The notes under the pieces are model-generated. The model was not told the DNA's origin. It made no database searches and saw nothing but the letters and a program-made list of their open reading frames with translations. From contig CAIYLG010000037.1 of NCBI GenBank assembly GCA_903927025.1, forward strand, positions 1 through 64,000: a stretch of 64,000 nt of DNA, given 5' to 3'. A program made the position numbers and the translations under genes. Below are positions 26,115 through 38,059 of the stretch, in pieces; positions within the stretch are counted from its first letter, which is position 1, and the number at the start of each line of letters is the position of its first letter. Source of the stretch: an uncultured Armatimonadota bacterium. GTDB lineage: Bacteria; Armatimonadota; Fimbriimonadia; Fimbriimonadales; Fimbriimonadaceae.

Positions 26115-28589
26115 ATGACTCCAATTTCTGTCGAAGGGGATCGTCACAATCTTTTCCAGCTCTACCAAGCGCTGAGAATGGTCTCTCAAACGATCTTTCG
26201 CGCCGAGAGCCCAGATGAGCTGTTCGAGGAGACCTGCAGGATTATCGTCGAGGTCGGCGGCTTCAGCTTGGCATGGATCGGGATGACTTCCGAGCCCAGT
26301 GTGGCAATTCAACCAGTCGCTGTTGCTGGCGACAAAACTGGTTATGTCAAAGCAAAGCTGAGAGATCGTTTCGATCTTGGAGACTGGACCGGCCCAACAG
26401 CTAAATGTCTGCGCGAGGGCCGTGTCATTGTCATCAATGACTCCCTGAACGACCCCACCAGTAGCCAATGGAAGGATCTCGCGATCGCCAACAGCATCCT
26501 ATCCTCAGGCTGTTTCCCGATCACAGCAAATGATGAAGTGATTGGAGTGTTGTCAGTTTATGCGGGGTCGGTCGACTTTTTTATGGAAAGTGAAATCGGG
26601 CTCCTAGAGGAGACAGCACATGACCTGTCCATAGCCCTCCATAAATTCAGGCTGGAAGCTGAGAGGGCTGCTCGTGTTTCAGAGCTGAACCGTATAAAGG
26701 ACATTCTCGATTCTTCTTCAGATGCCATCGTCACTCGAGATCTCGATAACCGAATAACGACTTGGAATAAAGGCGCTGAGAATCTGCTAGGTTGGACGGC
26801 TGAGGAAGTGATTGGTTCTACAGCCGAGCAATTCGTGCCTCCGGATCGGCGAAGTGACTTTATCGTCTGGCTCGCGACAAGCGGTGACGTCAGCCACTTG
26901 GGGCGCGAACTCTCTACGGTGCGGCTACACAAAGATGGAACTCCGATTCCCGTAAGCTTGGTCATCAACCCGCTACGCAATGAAGTGGGCGAAACGATTG
27001 GCGCAGTCGCATCTCTGCGGGATCGGTCAATAGGCAAGGAAGTTTCTGAAGAACTAGATAGGTTCTTTTCGCATTGGCGTGACCTGGCGTGCGTTGCCAA
27101 CACGGAAGGCTTTTTGGAGCGCGTGAGTGACTCTTGGACAGCTACATTCGGTTGGACGGTCGAAGAGTTGAGAGACCACCCCTATGTTGATCTGGTTCAT
27201 CCAGAAGATGTGGACAGCTTTAATGAGGTTTTAAGGGGGCTGCTAACAGGCGCGGGGCCAATTGATTCGTTTGAGTTTCGATTCCGCGGGAAGGACGGTT
27301 CATATCGTATTTTGTCGTTTAGTGCCGCAGCGATCAACCAGGGCAAAATCTACGCATCCGCCCGAGACATCACTGACCTGCGTAAAGCTCAAAACGAGAT
27401 TCTTGATCTTAATCGTCGCCTCGTGGAGAGGGCAACCGAACTCGAGGACGCGGTTGCTGTTGCAGACAGAGCCAATCAGGCGAAGAGTGACTTCCTGTCA
27501 AAAATGAGCCACGAGCTACGAACCCCGCTCAATTCCGTGATGGGATTTGCTCAGGTTCTGCAGATGAAATCCACGGACCCAGGTGTGCTTGAGTGTGCGG
27601 ATTCTATTCTCCGCGCGGGACGCCACTTGCTTGCCGTGGTTACCGACATCCTGGACATCTCCAAGGTCGAGGCCGGACGTTTAGACTGCTTTCCCGAGAT
27701 GGTTCCAATTAGTGGAATCCTCAATCAGGCAATTGAATCGGTTCACTATCTCGCTGCGAAGCGAAATATTGAAATTGAGTTTGCGTCAGATATAGCTTGC
27801 ATCAATGTCTTTGCGGATCGAAAGCGACTTGCTCAAATCTTCATCAACTTGCTCTCCAACGCCGTGAAATACAACCGACACGGTGGCTCAGTTCGGATTT
27901 TCTTGAAGAGTACAAGTGCCACGACTTTCAGAATCGCGATATCGAACACGGGAAAGCCTATCCCGTTAGAGACAGTACCGAAGCTATTCCGTGCCTTTGA
28001 GCGGGCCCCGGGATTAGAAGTGTCTGGAACTGGACTCGGTTTGGCACTGTCTTTGGAACTCGCGAAGCTGATGAACGGCAATTTGGTGTTGGATCACAGC
28101 CATGAGTCAGAAACAGAGTTCGTGTTGGAAATCCCGTCCTTTGACCCCAATCGAGCTGAATATCGTAAGACTCTGGGGGCATCACGGCAGCGAAAATCCA
28201 CCTCTCGACCGCTCGACATCGTTTATGTAGGAGACAGAGCCGAGCACCTGCGAGGAATGGAGGCGATGCTTCACATGTTTCAGTCCGTAGAGCTTCGATG
28301 CGCCATCCAACCGGAAGGCGGTCTTGCACTCATGAAGCTACGGAAGCCTGACGTCCTACTGGTGAGTTTGGAAATCTCCGACGGTGGCGCAGAAAAGATG
28401 ATTGATGCGGCACAACACGACCCTGGCCTCCGGTCAATCCCCATCATCGGCCTTCTTTCCGAGCCATCCGACCGAGCTGGAAGTGAGCTCCGACTTCACG
28501 GAGTGTCGTCCATCCTCATGAGACCGTTTAGCCTCGACGAACTGTTCATACAGATTGAGCGCGTGCTCGGCAGCGAGGTAGCGGGATGA
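26115..28589 (+). CDS. GAF-PAS-PAS hybrid sensor histidine kinase with a degenerate receiver domain
   Basis: An 824-residue soluble kinase, counted from the ATG at 26115 (AAAGGTG lies upstream; a longer in-frame start at 25968 gives a meaningless N-terminus). Order: GAF domain ~15-175, PAS ~185-305 (TWNKGAENLLGWTAEEVIG), second PAS ~310-430 (TFGWTVEELRDHPYVDLVHP), HisKA with MSHELRTPL (H466), HATPase with NLLSNAVKYN and GTGLGLALSL, and a C-terminal receiver-like domain ~700-823. In that last domain the phospho-acceptor position reads LLVSLEI (Ser instead of Asp) and the acidic pair is GD, so it cannot be phosphorylated normally. The gene overlaps the downstream REC-HD-GYP gene by 4 bases (ATGA), its obvious partner. 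Confidence 0.9.
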   Translation: MTPISVEGDRHNLFQLYQALRMVSQTIFRAESPDELFEETCRIIVEVGGFSLAWIGMTSEPSVAIQPVAVAGDKTGYVKAKLRDRFDLGDWTGPTAKCLREGRVIVINDSLNDPTSSQWKDLAIANSILSSGCFPITANDEVIGVLSVYAGSVDFFMESEIGLLEETAHDLSIALHKFRLEAERAARVSELNRIKDILDSSSDAIVTRDLDNRITTWNKGAENLLGWTAEEVIGSTAEQFVPPDRRSDFIVWLATSGDVSHLGRELSTVRLHKDGTPIPVSLVINPLRNEVGETIGAVASLRDRSIGKEVSEELDRFFSHWRDLACVANTEGFLERVSDSWTATFGWTVEELRDHPYVDLVHPEDVDSFNEVLRGLLTGAGPIDSFEFRFRGKDGSYRILSFSAAAINQGKIYASARDITDLRKAQNEILDLNRRLVERATELEDAVAVADRANQAKSDFLSKMSHELRTPLNSVMGFAQVLQMKSTDPGVLECADSILRAGRHLLAVVTDILDISKVEAGRLDCFPEMVPISGILNQAIESVHYLAAKRNIEIEFASDIACINVFADRKRLAQIFINLLSNAVKYNRHGGSVRIFLKSTSATTFRIAISNTGKPIPLETVPKLFRAFERAPGLEVSGTGLGLALSLELAKLMNGNLVLDHSHESETEFVLEIPSFDPNRAEYRKTLGASRQRKSTSRPLDIVYVGDRAEHLRGMEAMLHMFQSVELRCAIQPEGGLALMKLRKPDVLLVSLEISDGGAEKMIDAAQHDPGLRSIPIIGLLSEPSDRAGSELRLHGVSSILMRPFSLDELFIQIERVLGSEVAG

Positions 28590-29644
28590 TTCAGCTTGGA
28601 TCTGGTTATCCACTCGCCAGAATCTGCATCATTGACGATGATTCAGACAGCGTCGGGTACTTCAAGTCGCTGCTTGAGTGGAGCGGCTACCAGAACCTCA
28701 TTGGCATCGAAGATGCAACGAAGGCTCTGGCGGGCATCGAGAGCTACGATCCCGATTTGATTCTGCTTGACCTGTATATGCCGGAAGTCTCCGGGTTTGA
28801 GCTCTTAGCGCAGATTCGGCAGATTCACTCAAGTGTTGACTATCTGCCAATTATCGCCATCACTGGCGACACTTCTGTCTCAACCAAGACGCGCGCTTTG
28901 GATGCCGGCGCCACCAACATGATTGAAAAGCCGGTGGATGCACTCGAGCTTCTGCTCAGGGTGCGAAACCTGCTCGATACCAGAATGGCTCACGTCCAGC
29001 TTCGTCGATACCGCGAACATCTGGAGGAAGAAGTTGCGCTGCGCACGGCAGATTTAGTTTCGGCACAGCACGGAGCATTGGAAGCGTTGGCTCGGGCCGC
29101 TGAGTACCGAGATGACAATACCGGCGAACATGCTCGTCGTGTGGGTGATTTAGCTTCCGAAATCGCCTGCGCTCTCGGCTGTGGAACTCAGTGCGTGGAG
29201 ATGGTTAAGCTCACGGCCCCCCTCCATGATGTCGGGAAAATCGCCGTGCCGGACAGCATTCTCCTTAAACCTGGAACGCTTACCGATCTCGAATATGAGC
29301 TGATGAAGCTTCACACTTCGGCAGGGGCACAGATCCTTTCGACGATCCATGCCCCGGAGATGGAGATGGCCCGGGAAATTGCGCTGTCCCACCATGAACG
29401 TTGGGATGGTAGAGGCTATCCGGAAGGTATCAGAGGAGAAGGGATTCCGCTCTCTGCGAGGATCGTCGCTATCGCGGACGTTTACGATGCTCTGACGCAC
29501 GAGCGTCCTTATAAGCGCGCATGGTCGCACCAAGAGGCCGTCATCGAAATTCAGGCTCAAAGTGGGCATCAATTTGACCCGAACTGCGTTGACGCTTTCT
29601 TCCTGGTAGCGGAGCAGAGAGGCCTCACAGGTCCCGTATTTTAG
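28586..29644 (+). CDS. Response regulator with HD-GYP domain (predicted c-di-GMP phosphodiesterase)
   Basis: A 352-residue protein. The receiver domain (1-130) is complete: D17/D18 acidic pair, D62 phospho-acceptor in ILLDLYMP, and K115 in MIEKPVD. A coiled linker (~135-165) leads to an HD-GYP domain with H182 (EHARRVGDLA), the HD pair at 214-215 (APLHDVGKIA), HH 269-270 (SHHERWDG) and GYP 277-279. All metal-binding and GYP residues are present, so hydrolysis of cyclic di-GMP under phosphorylation control is expected. The start codon overlaps the kinase stop (ATGA), so the pair is co-translated. The probable outcome is control of motility, surface or biofilm genes; that last step is inferred. 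Confidence 0.92.
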   Translation: MIQLGSGYPLARICIIDDDSDSVGYFKSLLEWSGYQNLIGIEDATKALAGIESYDPDLILLDLYMPEVSGFELLAQIRQIHSSVDYLPIIAITGDTSVSTKTRALDAGATNMIEKPVDALELLLRVRNLLDTRMAHVQLRRYREHLEEEVALRTADLVSAQHGALEALARAAEYRDDNTGEHARRVGDLASEIACALGCGTQCVEMVKLTAPLHDVGKIAVPDSILLKPGTLTDLEYELMKLHTSAGAQILSTIHAPEMEMAREIALSHHERWDGRGYPEGIRGEGIPLSARIVAIADVYDALTHERPYKRAWSHQEAVIEIQAQSGHQFDPNCVDAFFLVAEQRGLTGPVF

Positions 29645-29831
29645 CTGGTCTGCGATCAGCCATCGCAAAGGGTGATGAACCTCTCGTGATCCATCACATT
29701 GTTAACGAATGCTAATCGACCTCGCGGGGCTCTCAGTCGTCTCTTCCTGCGATAATCCTTCGGCGACCTGCAGTTGACACAGGCGATGCTGTAAGCCCAT
29801 TTAGGAAAAGCTGGCCGGACGAGGGCAAAGC

Positions 29832-31160
29832 ATGATCGCCAATCGAGCAAAGGAAGTGGAGTTGGGAAGATTCACAGGCAAACGGAGAGCGTTCAGAGAT
29901 ACCTTCGGGGGACAAAATCCCGTGAATGCGTCAGAAGAATCCATCTCGAATTTGCGCCGTTCGTTTTTTCGGATATCGCTGCAAGCTTTGGCTTTAGGGT
30001 CGCTCGCTGTTGCAAGCGGTCAGACCCCAAGTGCGCTCGTCGGTAAAGCCCTCAAAATCAGAGAAGGTGTTCGCTCGGCAAGAGCGTTGCTGGTCTCGGC
30101 TCAGGCCCAAGCATCTGCCCTAGGAGCCTATCCGACAACGAGACTGGAAACAGGATTTGGTTCTCGTTCCGATCTGCAGGGTGGGGAAGATCTTGCGCTC
30201 TTTCAGCCGATCGATCTTTTTGGGAAGTATCGCGCAGGGATGGCAAGTGGGCGTGCCCAGGTGGCTCAAGCCGAAGCCGCTCTAAGACAAGAAGAACTCT
30301 CCGTTCAACAGGAAGTCCTGATGGCATACGCCCAGTGGGCTTCTGCCTATCGAAATCGCAAGAATGCACTAGCCCAACTCGACATCGCGGGGCAGGTTCA
30401 AAAGGCGACTTCGAAGCGAGTGGAGGCGAAAGCGTTGCCTGAGATACAGCTTGAACGCGCGAATCTGGAAGTGGAGAAGTTTAGCCAGGTGGTTGAAGAT
30501 CGATCCGCAGCGCTCGAAACGGCCCTGATCAAACTGACTCAGGTGGTCGGCGGGGAGCTTTCAGGAGGTTCTGCGGCTGAGCCTCAGCCCATCCAGCTGC
30601 CTGAGATGATGGTGGACGCATTTGAGAAGGTTCGGCCAGAGCTTTTAACTTTAGCCAGTCAAACCAAGTCCTCGCTGGCGGATGCAAAGACCGCGCGACT
30701 TAGCAAATTGCCCGATCTGGAATTCCAGGCTCGACGGTCTCCCTGGAATATTGGCAGCGAACAATTTGAAATTCGCCTCCAACTGGTGTTCCCACTTTGG
30801 GATCATGGAGCCGCAAGGCAGCGGGAGATTGCGGCGAAAAACCAGGTGCTTGCCAGCCAGCTTGAATACGAAGATACAAAGAAGCGAGTTATGACCGAGA
30901 TTAAGTCAGCAAAGATTCAGGTGGAAACCTCCGCCCGTTCCGTCACAAGCTACACCAAGCTTGAAAAGGGTGCGGATGATCTTCTCAAGCGCACTCGGCG
31001 CGGGTATGAACTCGGGGCAAATAGCCTCTTGGATGTGTTGGATGCGGAGAAGGCACTTTACGACGTCCGAGATCAGCTCTCGAGCGCTCAACTGGATTCT
31101 GACTCCGCTGTTGCTAGCCTCATGGCAGCCGAAGGTCTGCTGTTGGAGGCAGGTCGATGA
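29832..31160 (+). CDS. TolC/CzcC-type outer-membrane efflux channel
   Basis: A 442-residue outer-membrane factor. A signal-like segment (FFRISLQALALGSLAVASG) lies at about residues 45-65, preceded by an unusually long N-region; GTG at 29922 would shorten it. The ATG at 29832 has GAGGG seven bases upstream. The body is the typical two-fold repeat of long alpha-helices (for example VAQAEAALRQEELSVQQEV and ELGANSLLDVLDAEKALYDV), the hallmark of the OEP/TolC family. It forms the exit duct for the RND pump encoded by the next two genes. Its stop overlaps the adaptor start by 4 bases. Confidence 0.85.
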   Translation: MIANRAKEVELGRFTGKRRAFRDTFGGQNPVNASEESISNLRRSFFRISLQALALGSLAVASGQTPSALVGKALKIREGVRSARALLVSAQAQASALGAYPTTRLETGFGSRSDLQGGEDLALFQPIDLFGKYRAGMASGRAQVAQAEAALRQEELSVQQEVLMAYAQWASAYRNRKNALAQLDIAGQVQKATSKRVEAKALPEIQLERANLEVEKFSQVVEDRSAALETALIKLTQVVGGELSGGSAAEPQPIQLPEMMVDAFEKVRPELLTLASQTKSSLADAKTARLSKLPDLEFQARRSPWNIGSEQFEIRLQLVFPLWDHGAARQREIAAKNQVLASQLEYEDTKKRVMTEIKSAKIQVETSARSVTSYTKLEKGADDLLKRTRRGYELGANSLLDVLDAEKALYDVRDQLSSAQLDSDSAVASLMAAEGLLLEAGR

Positions 31161-32716
31161 GAAGCCCGCTGAAATGGCTCCCCGTTGTAGCGGTTTTGGC
31201 AGCAAGCGGCTGCTCGAAGGCACCTGCCGGAAAGGAAGACGCGCCTCCAGACGTCACGATGACGGTTGAAGCTGCCACGGTCGCCCAAAAGACCATGCAC
31301 GAGACCGTGTACCTGGACGGCAACTTTGTCTTTTCACCAGGGGACTACGCGCGTCTTTCTCCCGCAACATCAGGAAGATTGACCAGCGTGTTGGTTAAAG
31401 AAGGCGATCACGTCCAAAAGGGTCAGCTCCTGGCACAGATCGACATGGCGGTCTTAGGTTCACAGAAGAGCAGCGCGGCGCTGGGAGCTTCTTCTGCTGC
31501 AGCCCAAACCAGTCAGGCTGTTGCTTCGCTACAGGCTGCAAAGAGCGAGTTGTCGAGTCAGATAAAGACTGCTGAGTTAACGTTGGAATCGGCGATTCTC
31601 GAGCGAAACTCCAACGTCGATGCTGCGCAAACGGATCTGGACAAGCTTAAGGCAGGTGCGCGACCCCAGGAAATTGCCCAGGCGGAACAAGCGCTGCGTC
31701 AGGCGCGGATCAATCGAGACCATGCGAAATCTGATTCTGATCGCGATCAGATGTTGCTCAAGGAAGGCTACGTTTCTGGACAACAGGCAGAAGCCAGCAA
31801 GGCTGCCTACGAAGTTGCAGACTCTGGTTTGAGGCAGGCTCAGCAACAGCTAGAGCTGATCAAACTCGGTGCGCGCCAGGAAGATCTGAAGGCAGCCGCT
31901 ATTCGGCTTCAGGCGGCCAAACAGCTGGGAGACAAGAAAGTGGAAGCGGCAAGGACTGCCCTCCAGCAAGCCAAGCAGGGAATTCTCGCTGTTCGGGCCA
32001 AGGACGCAGAAGTCGCCGCGGCCAAGCTTACGGCCTCCCAAAAGTCCGCTGACGCTGCCGCGGCGGGTGGGCAGGTTAGTTTTGGAGAGATTCGAGCTCC
32101 CTTCTCGGGGACGATCGTGAGGCGTTCCCTCAACCCGGGAGACTCTGCAGATACGACCGCTCCGGTTCTTGAGGAAACTCGAGACGGAAGCTCCATTGAG
32201 TTTGCTGGAGCAGCTTCCAGCTCAGTGGCATCGCAGCTCACCCTTGGGATGTCAGCGTTTGGCGGAGAAGGGATCGAGACGATCGGCACGGTTCGGTCGA
32301 TCGGTGTGGCGGATGTGCAATCCGGTCTTGTCCCTGTACGCATCCACCTGACTCATCCTCCTGAAGGAGCCAGCACAGGACAGTTTAGTCGGCTCCGGGT
32401 CGTCTTGAAGGAACTGAAAGATGCCTTGGTTGTGCCGGTTGCCTGTGTGGTGACACGGGACGACAAGGAGTACGTCTATGTTGTCAATGGTGGTAAAGCA
32501 GCTCTTACGGAAGTGACTGCAGGCCCAACTGAAGCAGGGAACACTGCGATCCTCAAAGGTCTGCAAAAAGGACAGCAGGTCGTTGTGCTCGGACAACACG
32601 AGCTGTCTGATGGAGCCAAGATTGAAATTGCGAAGCCGGAAGCCGAGGAACAGAAGGGGACGAAGTCTGGCGAAAAGCCAGAGGTTGAACCAGGCAAGTC
32701 CGGGGCTGACAAGTGA
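31157..32716 (+). CDS. RND efflux periplasmic adaptor (membrane fusion) lipoprotein
   Basis: A 519-residue adaptor linking the inner-membrane pump to the outer-membrane channel. The N-terminus is a lipoprotein signal with lipobox AASGC (C19), so it is acylated. A lipoyl-like half motif (SGRLTSVLVKEGDHVQKGQL) precedes a very long, alanine- and glutamine-rich coiled-coil hairpin (~residues 105-295), then the second lipoyl half (GEIRAPFSGTIVRRSLNPGD) and beta-barrel domains. The tail is charged (EEQKGTKSGEKPE). The hairpin is longer than in most CzcB/AcrA proteins. ATGA and GTGA overlaps on both sides place it firmly in the operon. Confidence 0.88.
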   Translation: MRSPLKWLPVVAVLAASGCSKAPAGKEDAPPDVTMTVEAATVAQKTMHETVYLDGNFVFSPGDYARLSPATSGRLTSVLVKEGDHVQKGQLLAQIDMAVLGSQKSSAALGASSAAAQTSQAVASLQAAKSELSSQIKTAELTLESAILERNSNVDAAQTDLDKLKAGARPQEIAQAEQALRQARINRDHAKSDSDRDQMLLKEGYVSGQQAEASKAAYEVADSGLRQAQQQLELIKLGARQEDLKAAAIRLQAAKQLGDKKVEAARTALQQAKQGILAVRAKDAEVAAAKLTASQKSADAAAAGGQVSFGEIRAPFSGTIVRRSLNPGDSADTTAPVLEETRDGSSIEFAGAASSSVASQLTLGMSAFGGEGIETIGTVRSIGVADVQSGLVPVRIHLTHPPEGASTGQFSRLRVVLKELKDALVVPVACVVTRDDKEYVYVVNGGKAALTEVTAGPTEAGNTAILKGLQKGQQVVVLGQHELSDGAKIEIAKPEAEEQKGTKSGEKPEVEPGKSGADK

Positions 32717-35700
32717 AGATTTCGGACTGGGCCATTCATCACGTCCGGCCGGTCATTTTTCTCACGGCGCTACTGTCGCTTGCCGGCATCTTCCTCTATC
32801 GAACCTTTCCGGTCTCTATCCTGCCGGATGTAACGTTCCCGCGCGTCGTTGTCGTTGCGGAGGCAGGAAGTCGTCCAACCAAAGTTGTAGAGATCACCAT
32901 GACGCGGCCCCTCGAAGAGGCTCTCGCGACGGTTCCGAACGTTAAACGAATCCGCTCCAAGACAAAACCGGGTTCCACCGAGATTTCTGTCGACTTCCTC
33001 GACGGCACAGACGTAGTTCTTGCCGAGCAGCTAGTCAATGCAAAGGTGAACCAGATTCGCCCTGAACTACCGCCTGAGACACAGACGGAAGTCGAAAGGA
33101 TGAATCCTACGGTATTCCCAGTTCTTGGCCTTACGGTCAATTCAAAATCCCTGACTCAGACGGAACTGTGGAACTTAGCCACATACACGCTTCGCCCTAG
33201 GCTGTCGCGGGTTGAGGGTGTCGCGAGGGTCGTGGTGCAAGGAGGTCGGGCGCCGGAAATTGAAGTTGGAATCAATTCGAATGAGTTAGCCGCGCAAGGG
33301 CTTTCCACGACTGACGTCGTCTCCTCGATTCAGGCAAGTAATTCGGTGCGGTCGGTTGGCAAGATCAACCAGCAGTTCAAGCAATTTCAGGTTGTTCTGA
33401 ACAGCGAAAAACAGTCCATCGAGGGTCTCAAAACGATCGTGGTTGGCCACAAAGGTGGCATTCCGATCAAGTTGACGGACGTCGCAAGAGTGTCGGCATC
33501 GGCCGAGGACAAAACGACGATCGTCAGCGCCAACGGCAAAGAATCGGTTCTGATCAACATCATTCGGCAACCATCCGCAAATTCTGTGGCGATGGTTGAT
33601 GCGATCAACAAAGAGCTCACCGTGTTGAAAGGTGGTCTTCCGAAGGATGTCAAGATCGGACTGTATTACGACCAGTCCGTCTTGATCAAAGAGGCGGTTG
33701 CCAGCGTGAGGGACGCGGTCCTTATTGGTGCGGTTCTTTCCATTGTGGTGCTGCTGGTTTTTCTTCGGAACCTGCGAGCCACGCTTGTTACCGCGTCAAT
33801 CATTCCGATCACGCTGTTTATCACGTTCCTGTTCATGCGTTTGGCTGGACTCACGCTGAACTTGATGACACTTGGTGCGCTTGCGGTTGGCATTGGGCTG
33901 ATCATCGACGACGCTATCGTTGTTGTTGAGGCCGTGTTCCGGTTCATTCGAGCGGACGGTACGGTTGGAGATGCTGTCAAGGAAGCTGCATCCCATATTG
34001 CGGTTCCGATGATTTCTTCGACGGTAACTACCGTGGTCGTCTTCCTTCCGCTAGCCTTTCTTCAAGGGGTTGCGGGAGCATTCTTCCTAGCACTGGCGCT
34101 CACGTTGACCTTGGCGCTCATGATCTCGCTGGTTTTGGCCCTCTGCGTCAGCCCAAGCCTGTGCTCTTCCTTCTTGCGATACCGCGAAGGAATTCATGAT
34201 GAGGGGAAATTCTTCGGCGGTGTCTCGCGTGCTTACGAGGCGATTCTAAAGGGCCTTTTGCGACACACCTGGGTGTCGATTCCGATCATTCTCGCGATTG
34301 TTGCAGGAACAGTCGCACTCGGTACCCATCTGAAGTCTGGATTCATGCCCGCGCTTGACGAAGGGGCCTTTGTTCTCGACTATCTGAGCCCTCCTGGGAC
34401 CTCGTTGGCGGAGTCGGACCGACTCTTGAAGAAAGTCGATGACATCCTTCTGAGCACTCCTGAAATCGCTACATTCTCTCGAAGGACCGGTACTGAGCTG
34501 GGTTTTGCCATCACCGAAACGAATCGTGGTGACTACGCCGTGATGCTCAAGCCAAACCGAAAGCGGGGAATCGAAGAGGTCATGGCGGAGGTTCGCGGCA
34601 AGGTTCAAGAAGAGGTGCCCGGTCTTGACGTTGACTTTATCCAGGTACTCCAAGACCTCATTGGGGACCTGGCTGGTAACCCTGATCCGATCGAAGTTAA
34701 GTTTTTTGGTGAAAACAAGGCAGAGACCGAAAAGCTGGCATCCGCCTTTGCCGACAAGATTGGAAAGATCAAGGGCGTTGTTGACGTGAAGTCTGGTGTC
34801 GTCGAATCCGGCCCCCAAGTTGAGTTTCTACCGAATGAAGCAGAAATTGGCAGGAGAGGGCTCACAGACGACCAGGTGTCTGCCCAGATGGAGGCAACGC
34901 TGTATGGAACAGTGGCAACCCAACTTGTATCCGGAGATCGGCAGATCCCGGTGAGGGTCCGGCTGCCAAAGGAGTCCCGAAGCTCTTTGGACGCTATCGA
35001 GCACATGCGGATCACGGCTCCTAATGGAATCGTCCTCCTCAAGGATCTTGGCCAGATTCACCTGATCGCAGGTACGTCTCAGTCGGCACGTCAGGATCAG
35101 AGGCGCCTTGTTGCGGTAACTGCGGGCCTTGAGAACATTGACCTTGGCACGGCGGTTGGAAAGGTCAAGGAAGAGCTTGCGAAATTTCCACTTCCGCCCG
35201 GCGTCACCGTCAATTTGGCGGGCCAATTCCAGAGTCAGCAGGAATCGTTTAGGAACTTGACGCTGGTCCTCGGAGCCTCCGTGCTTCTCGTATTCACCGT
35301 CATGCTGTTTCAATTCGGAAGTTTTGAAGCCCCACTCGTGATACTCTTCCTGATGCCGCTATCGATGTTCGGCGCCACGCTTGGCCTTTGGGTAACAAAC
35401 ACTGCGCTCAATGTGTCGTCATTCATGGGCGTGATCATGCTCGCCGGAATCGTCGTGAAGAACGGCATCCTCCTGCTGGATCAGGCGCAGGTCTCTCTTC
35501 GTTCTGGGCTAAGTCTTGAGGACGCGGTACTTGAGGCGGGCAGGACTCGACTGAGACCCATCCTGATGACCACACTCACCGCCATTCTGGGATTGTTGCC
35601 TCTTGCCATGGGTATTGGTGCGGGCGCTGAAATGCAAAAGCCTCTCGCAGTTTCGGTCGTGGGCGGTTTGCTGGTTTCCACCTTGATAACCCTGCTGTTG

Positions 35701-35760
35701 GGGCCAACGATCTTCGTGGCACTGTTGAAGTTGAAAAGGCCGGGTCGCTCGCAGATATAG
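32713..35760 (+). CDS. RND-family efflux pump inner-membrane subunit (AcrB/MdtB-like)
   Basis: A 1015-residue proton-driven pump with 12 membrane segments in two halves and large periplasmic loops. The proton-relay acids D399-D400 in TM4 (GLIIDDAIVVVE) match drug/lipophile-type (HAE) rather than metal-type RND pumps. The second half has VSSFMGVIMLAGIVVKNGIL and RPILMTTLTAILGLLPLA, both classic. The start is GTG, overlapping the adaptor stop by 4 bases. Substrates are not predictable. A bidirectional terminator lies 17 bases after the stop. No regulator is linked, unless the upstream two-component pair serves this role. Confidence 0.92.
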   Translation: MKISDWAIHHVRPVIFLTALLSLAGIFLYRTFPVSILPDVTFPRVVVVAEAGSRPTKVVEITMTRPLEEALATVPNVKRIRSKTKPGSTEISVDFLDGTDVVLAEQLVNAKVNQIRPELPPETQTEVERMNPTVFPVLGLTVNSKSLTQTELWNLATYTLRPRLSRVEGVARVVVQGGRAPEIEVGINSNELAAQGLSTTDVVSSIQASNSVRSVGKINQQFKQFQVVLNSEKQSIEGLKTIVVGHKGGIPIKLTDVARVSASAEDKTTIVSANGKESVLINIIRQPSANSVAMVDAINKELTVLKGGLPKDVKIGLYYDQSVLIKEAVASVRDAVLIGAVLSIVVLLVFLRNLRATLVTASIIPITLFITFLFMRLAGLTLNLMTLGALAVGIGLIIDDAIVVVEAVFRFIRADGTVGDAVKEAASHIAVPMISSTVTTVVVFLPLAFLQGVAGAFFLALALTLTLALMISLVLALCVSPSLCSSFLRYREGIHDEGKFFGGVSRAYEAILKGLLRHTWVSIPIILAIVAGTVALGTHLKSGFMPALDEGAFVLDYLSPPGTSLAESDRLLKKVDDILLSTPEIATFSRRTGTELGFAITETNRGDYAVMLKPNRKRGIEEVMAEVRGKVQEEVPGLDVDFIQVLQDLIGDLAGNPDPIEVKFFGENKAETEKLASAFADKIGKIKGVVDVKSGVVESGPQVEFLPNEAEIGRRGLTDDQVSAQMEATLYGTVATQLVSGDRQIPVRVRLPKESRSSLDAIEHMRITAPNGIVLLKDLGQIHLIAGTSQSARQDQRRLVAVTAGLENIDLGTAVGKVKEELAKFPLPPGVTVNLAGQFQSQQESFRNLTLVLGASVLLVFTVMLFQFGSFEAPLVILFLMPLSMFGATLGLWVTNTALNVSSFMGVIMLAGIVVKNGILLLDQAQVSLRSGLSLEDAVLEAGRTRLRPILMTTLTAILGLLPLAMGIGAGAEMQKPLAVSVVGGLLVSTLITLLLGPTIFVALLKLKRPGRSQI

Positions 35761-35776
35761 CGAATTGAATGAATTG

Positions 35777-35818
35777 ACAAAAACTGGGTGTGAGCAGTTG
35801 TCCACGCCCAGTTTTTGT
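35777..35818. terminator. Bidirectional terminator between the RND operon and metY
   Basis: A 16-bp stem with one G-U pair (35777-35792 with 35803-35818) and a 10-base loop. A-rich on the left and T-rich on the right, it can end both convergent transcripts. Confidence 0.85.
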
Positions 35819-35828
35819 TTGTGGTCCG

Positions 35829-37858
<2,030 letters not shown>

Positions 37859-38043
37859 AGGGCTGTAGGTGATCAAGCTGACATGCAATCAATTTGGGAC
37901 TCATCAGCACCCGATTCAGGATTGTCGGACAAACTGAAAGCGTGATGCCTTTGGCGGCTTTCTTGCCTGGCAATACCACGGGTTGAGTGGTCCCCATTCA
38001 CCGAAGGGCTGCCAAACTTGCAGGTCGACCCGTCCTGCCTTCG

Positions 38044-38049
38044 TATAAT
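38044..38049 (+). promoter_or_regulatory. Consensus -10 box TATAAT before the BNR protein gene
   Basis: A perfect TATAAT ends 10 bases before the GTG at 38060. No Shine-Dalgarno fits between, so transcription should begin within a few bases of the start codon. No good -35 is seen. Confidence 0.55.
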
Positions 38050-38059
38050 TCGCATAGAG

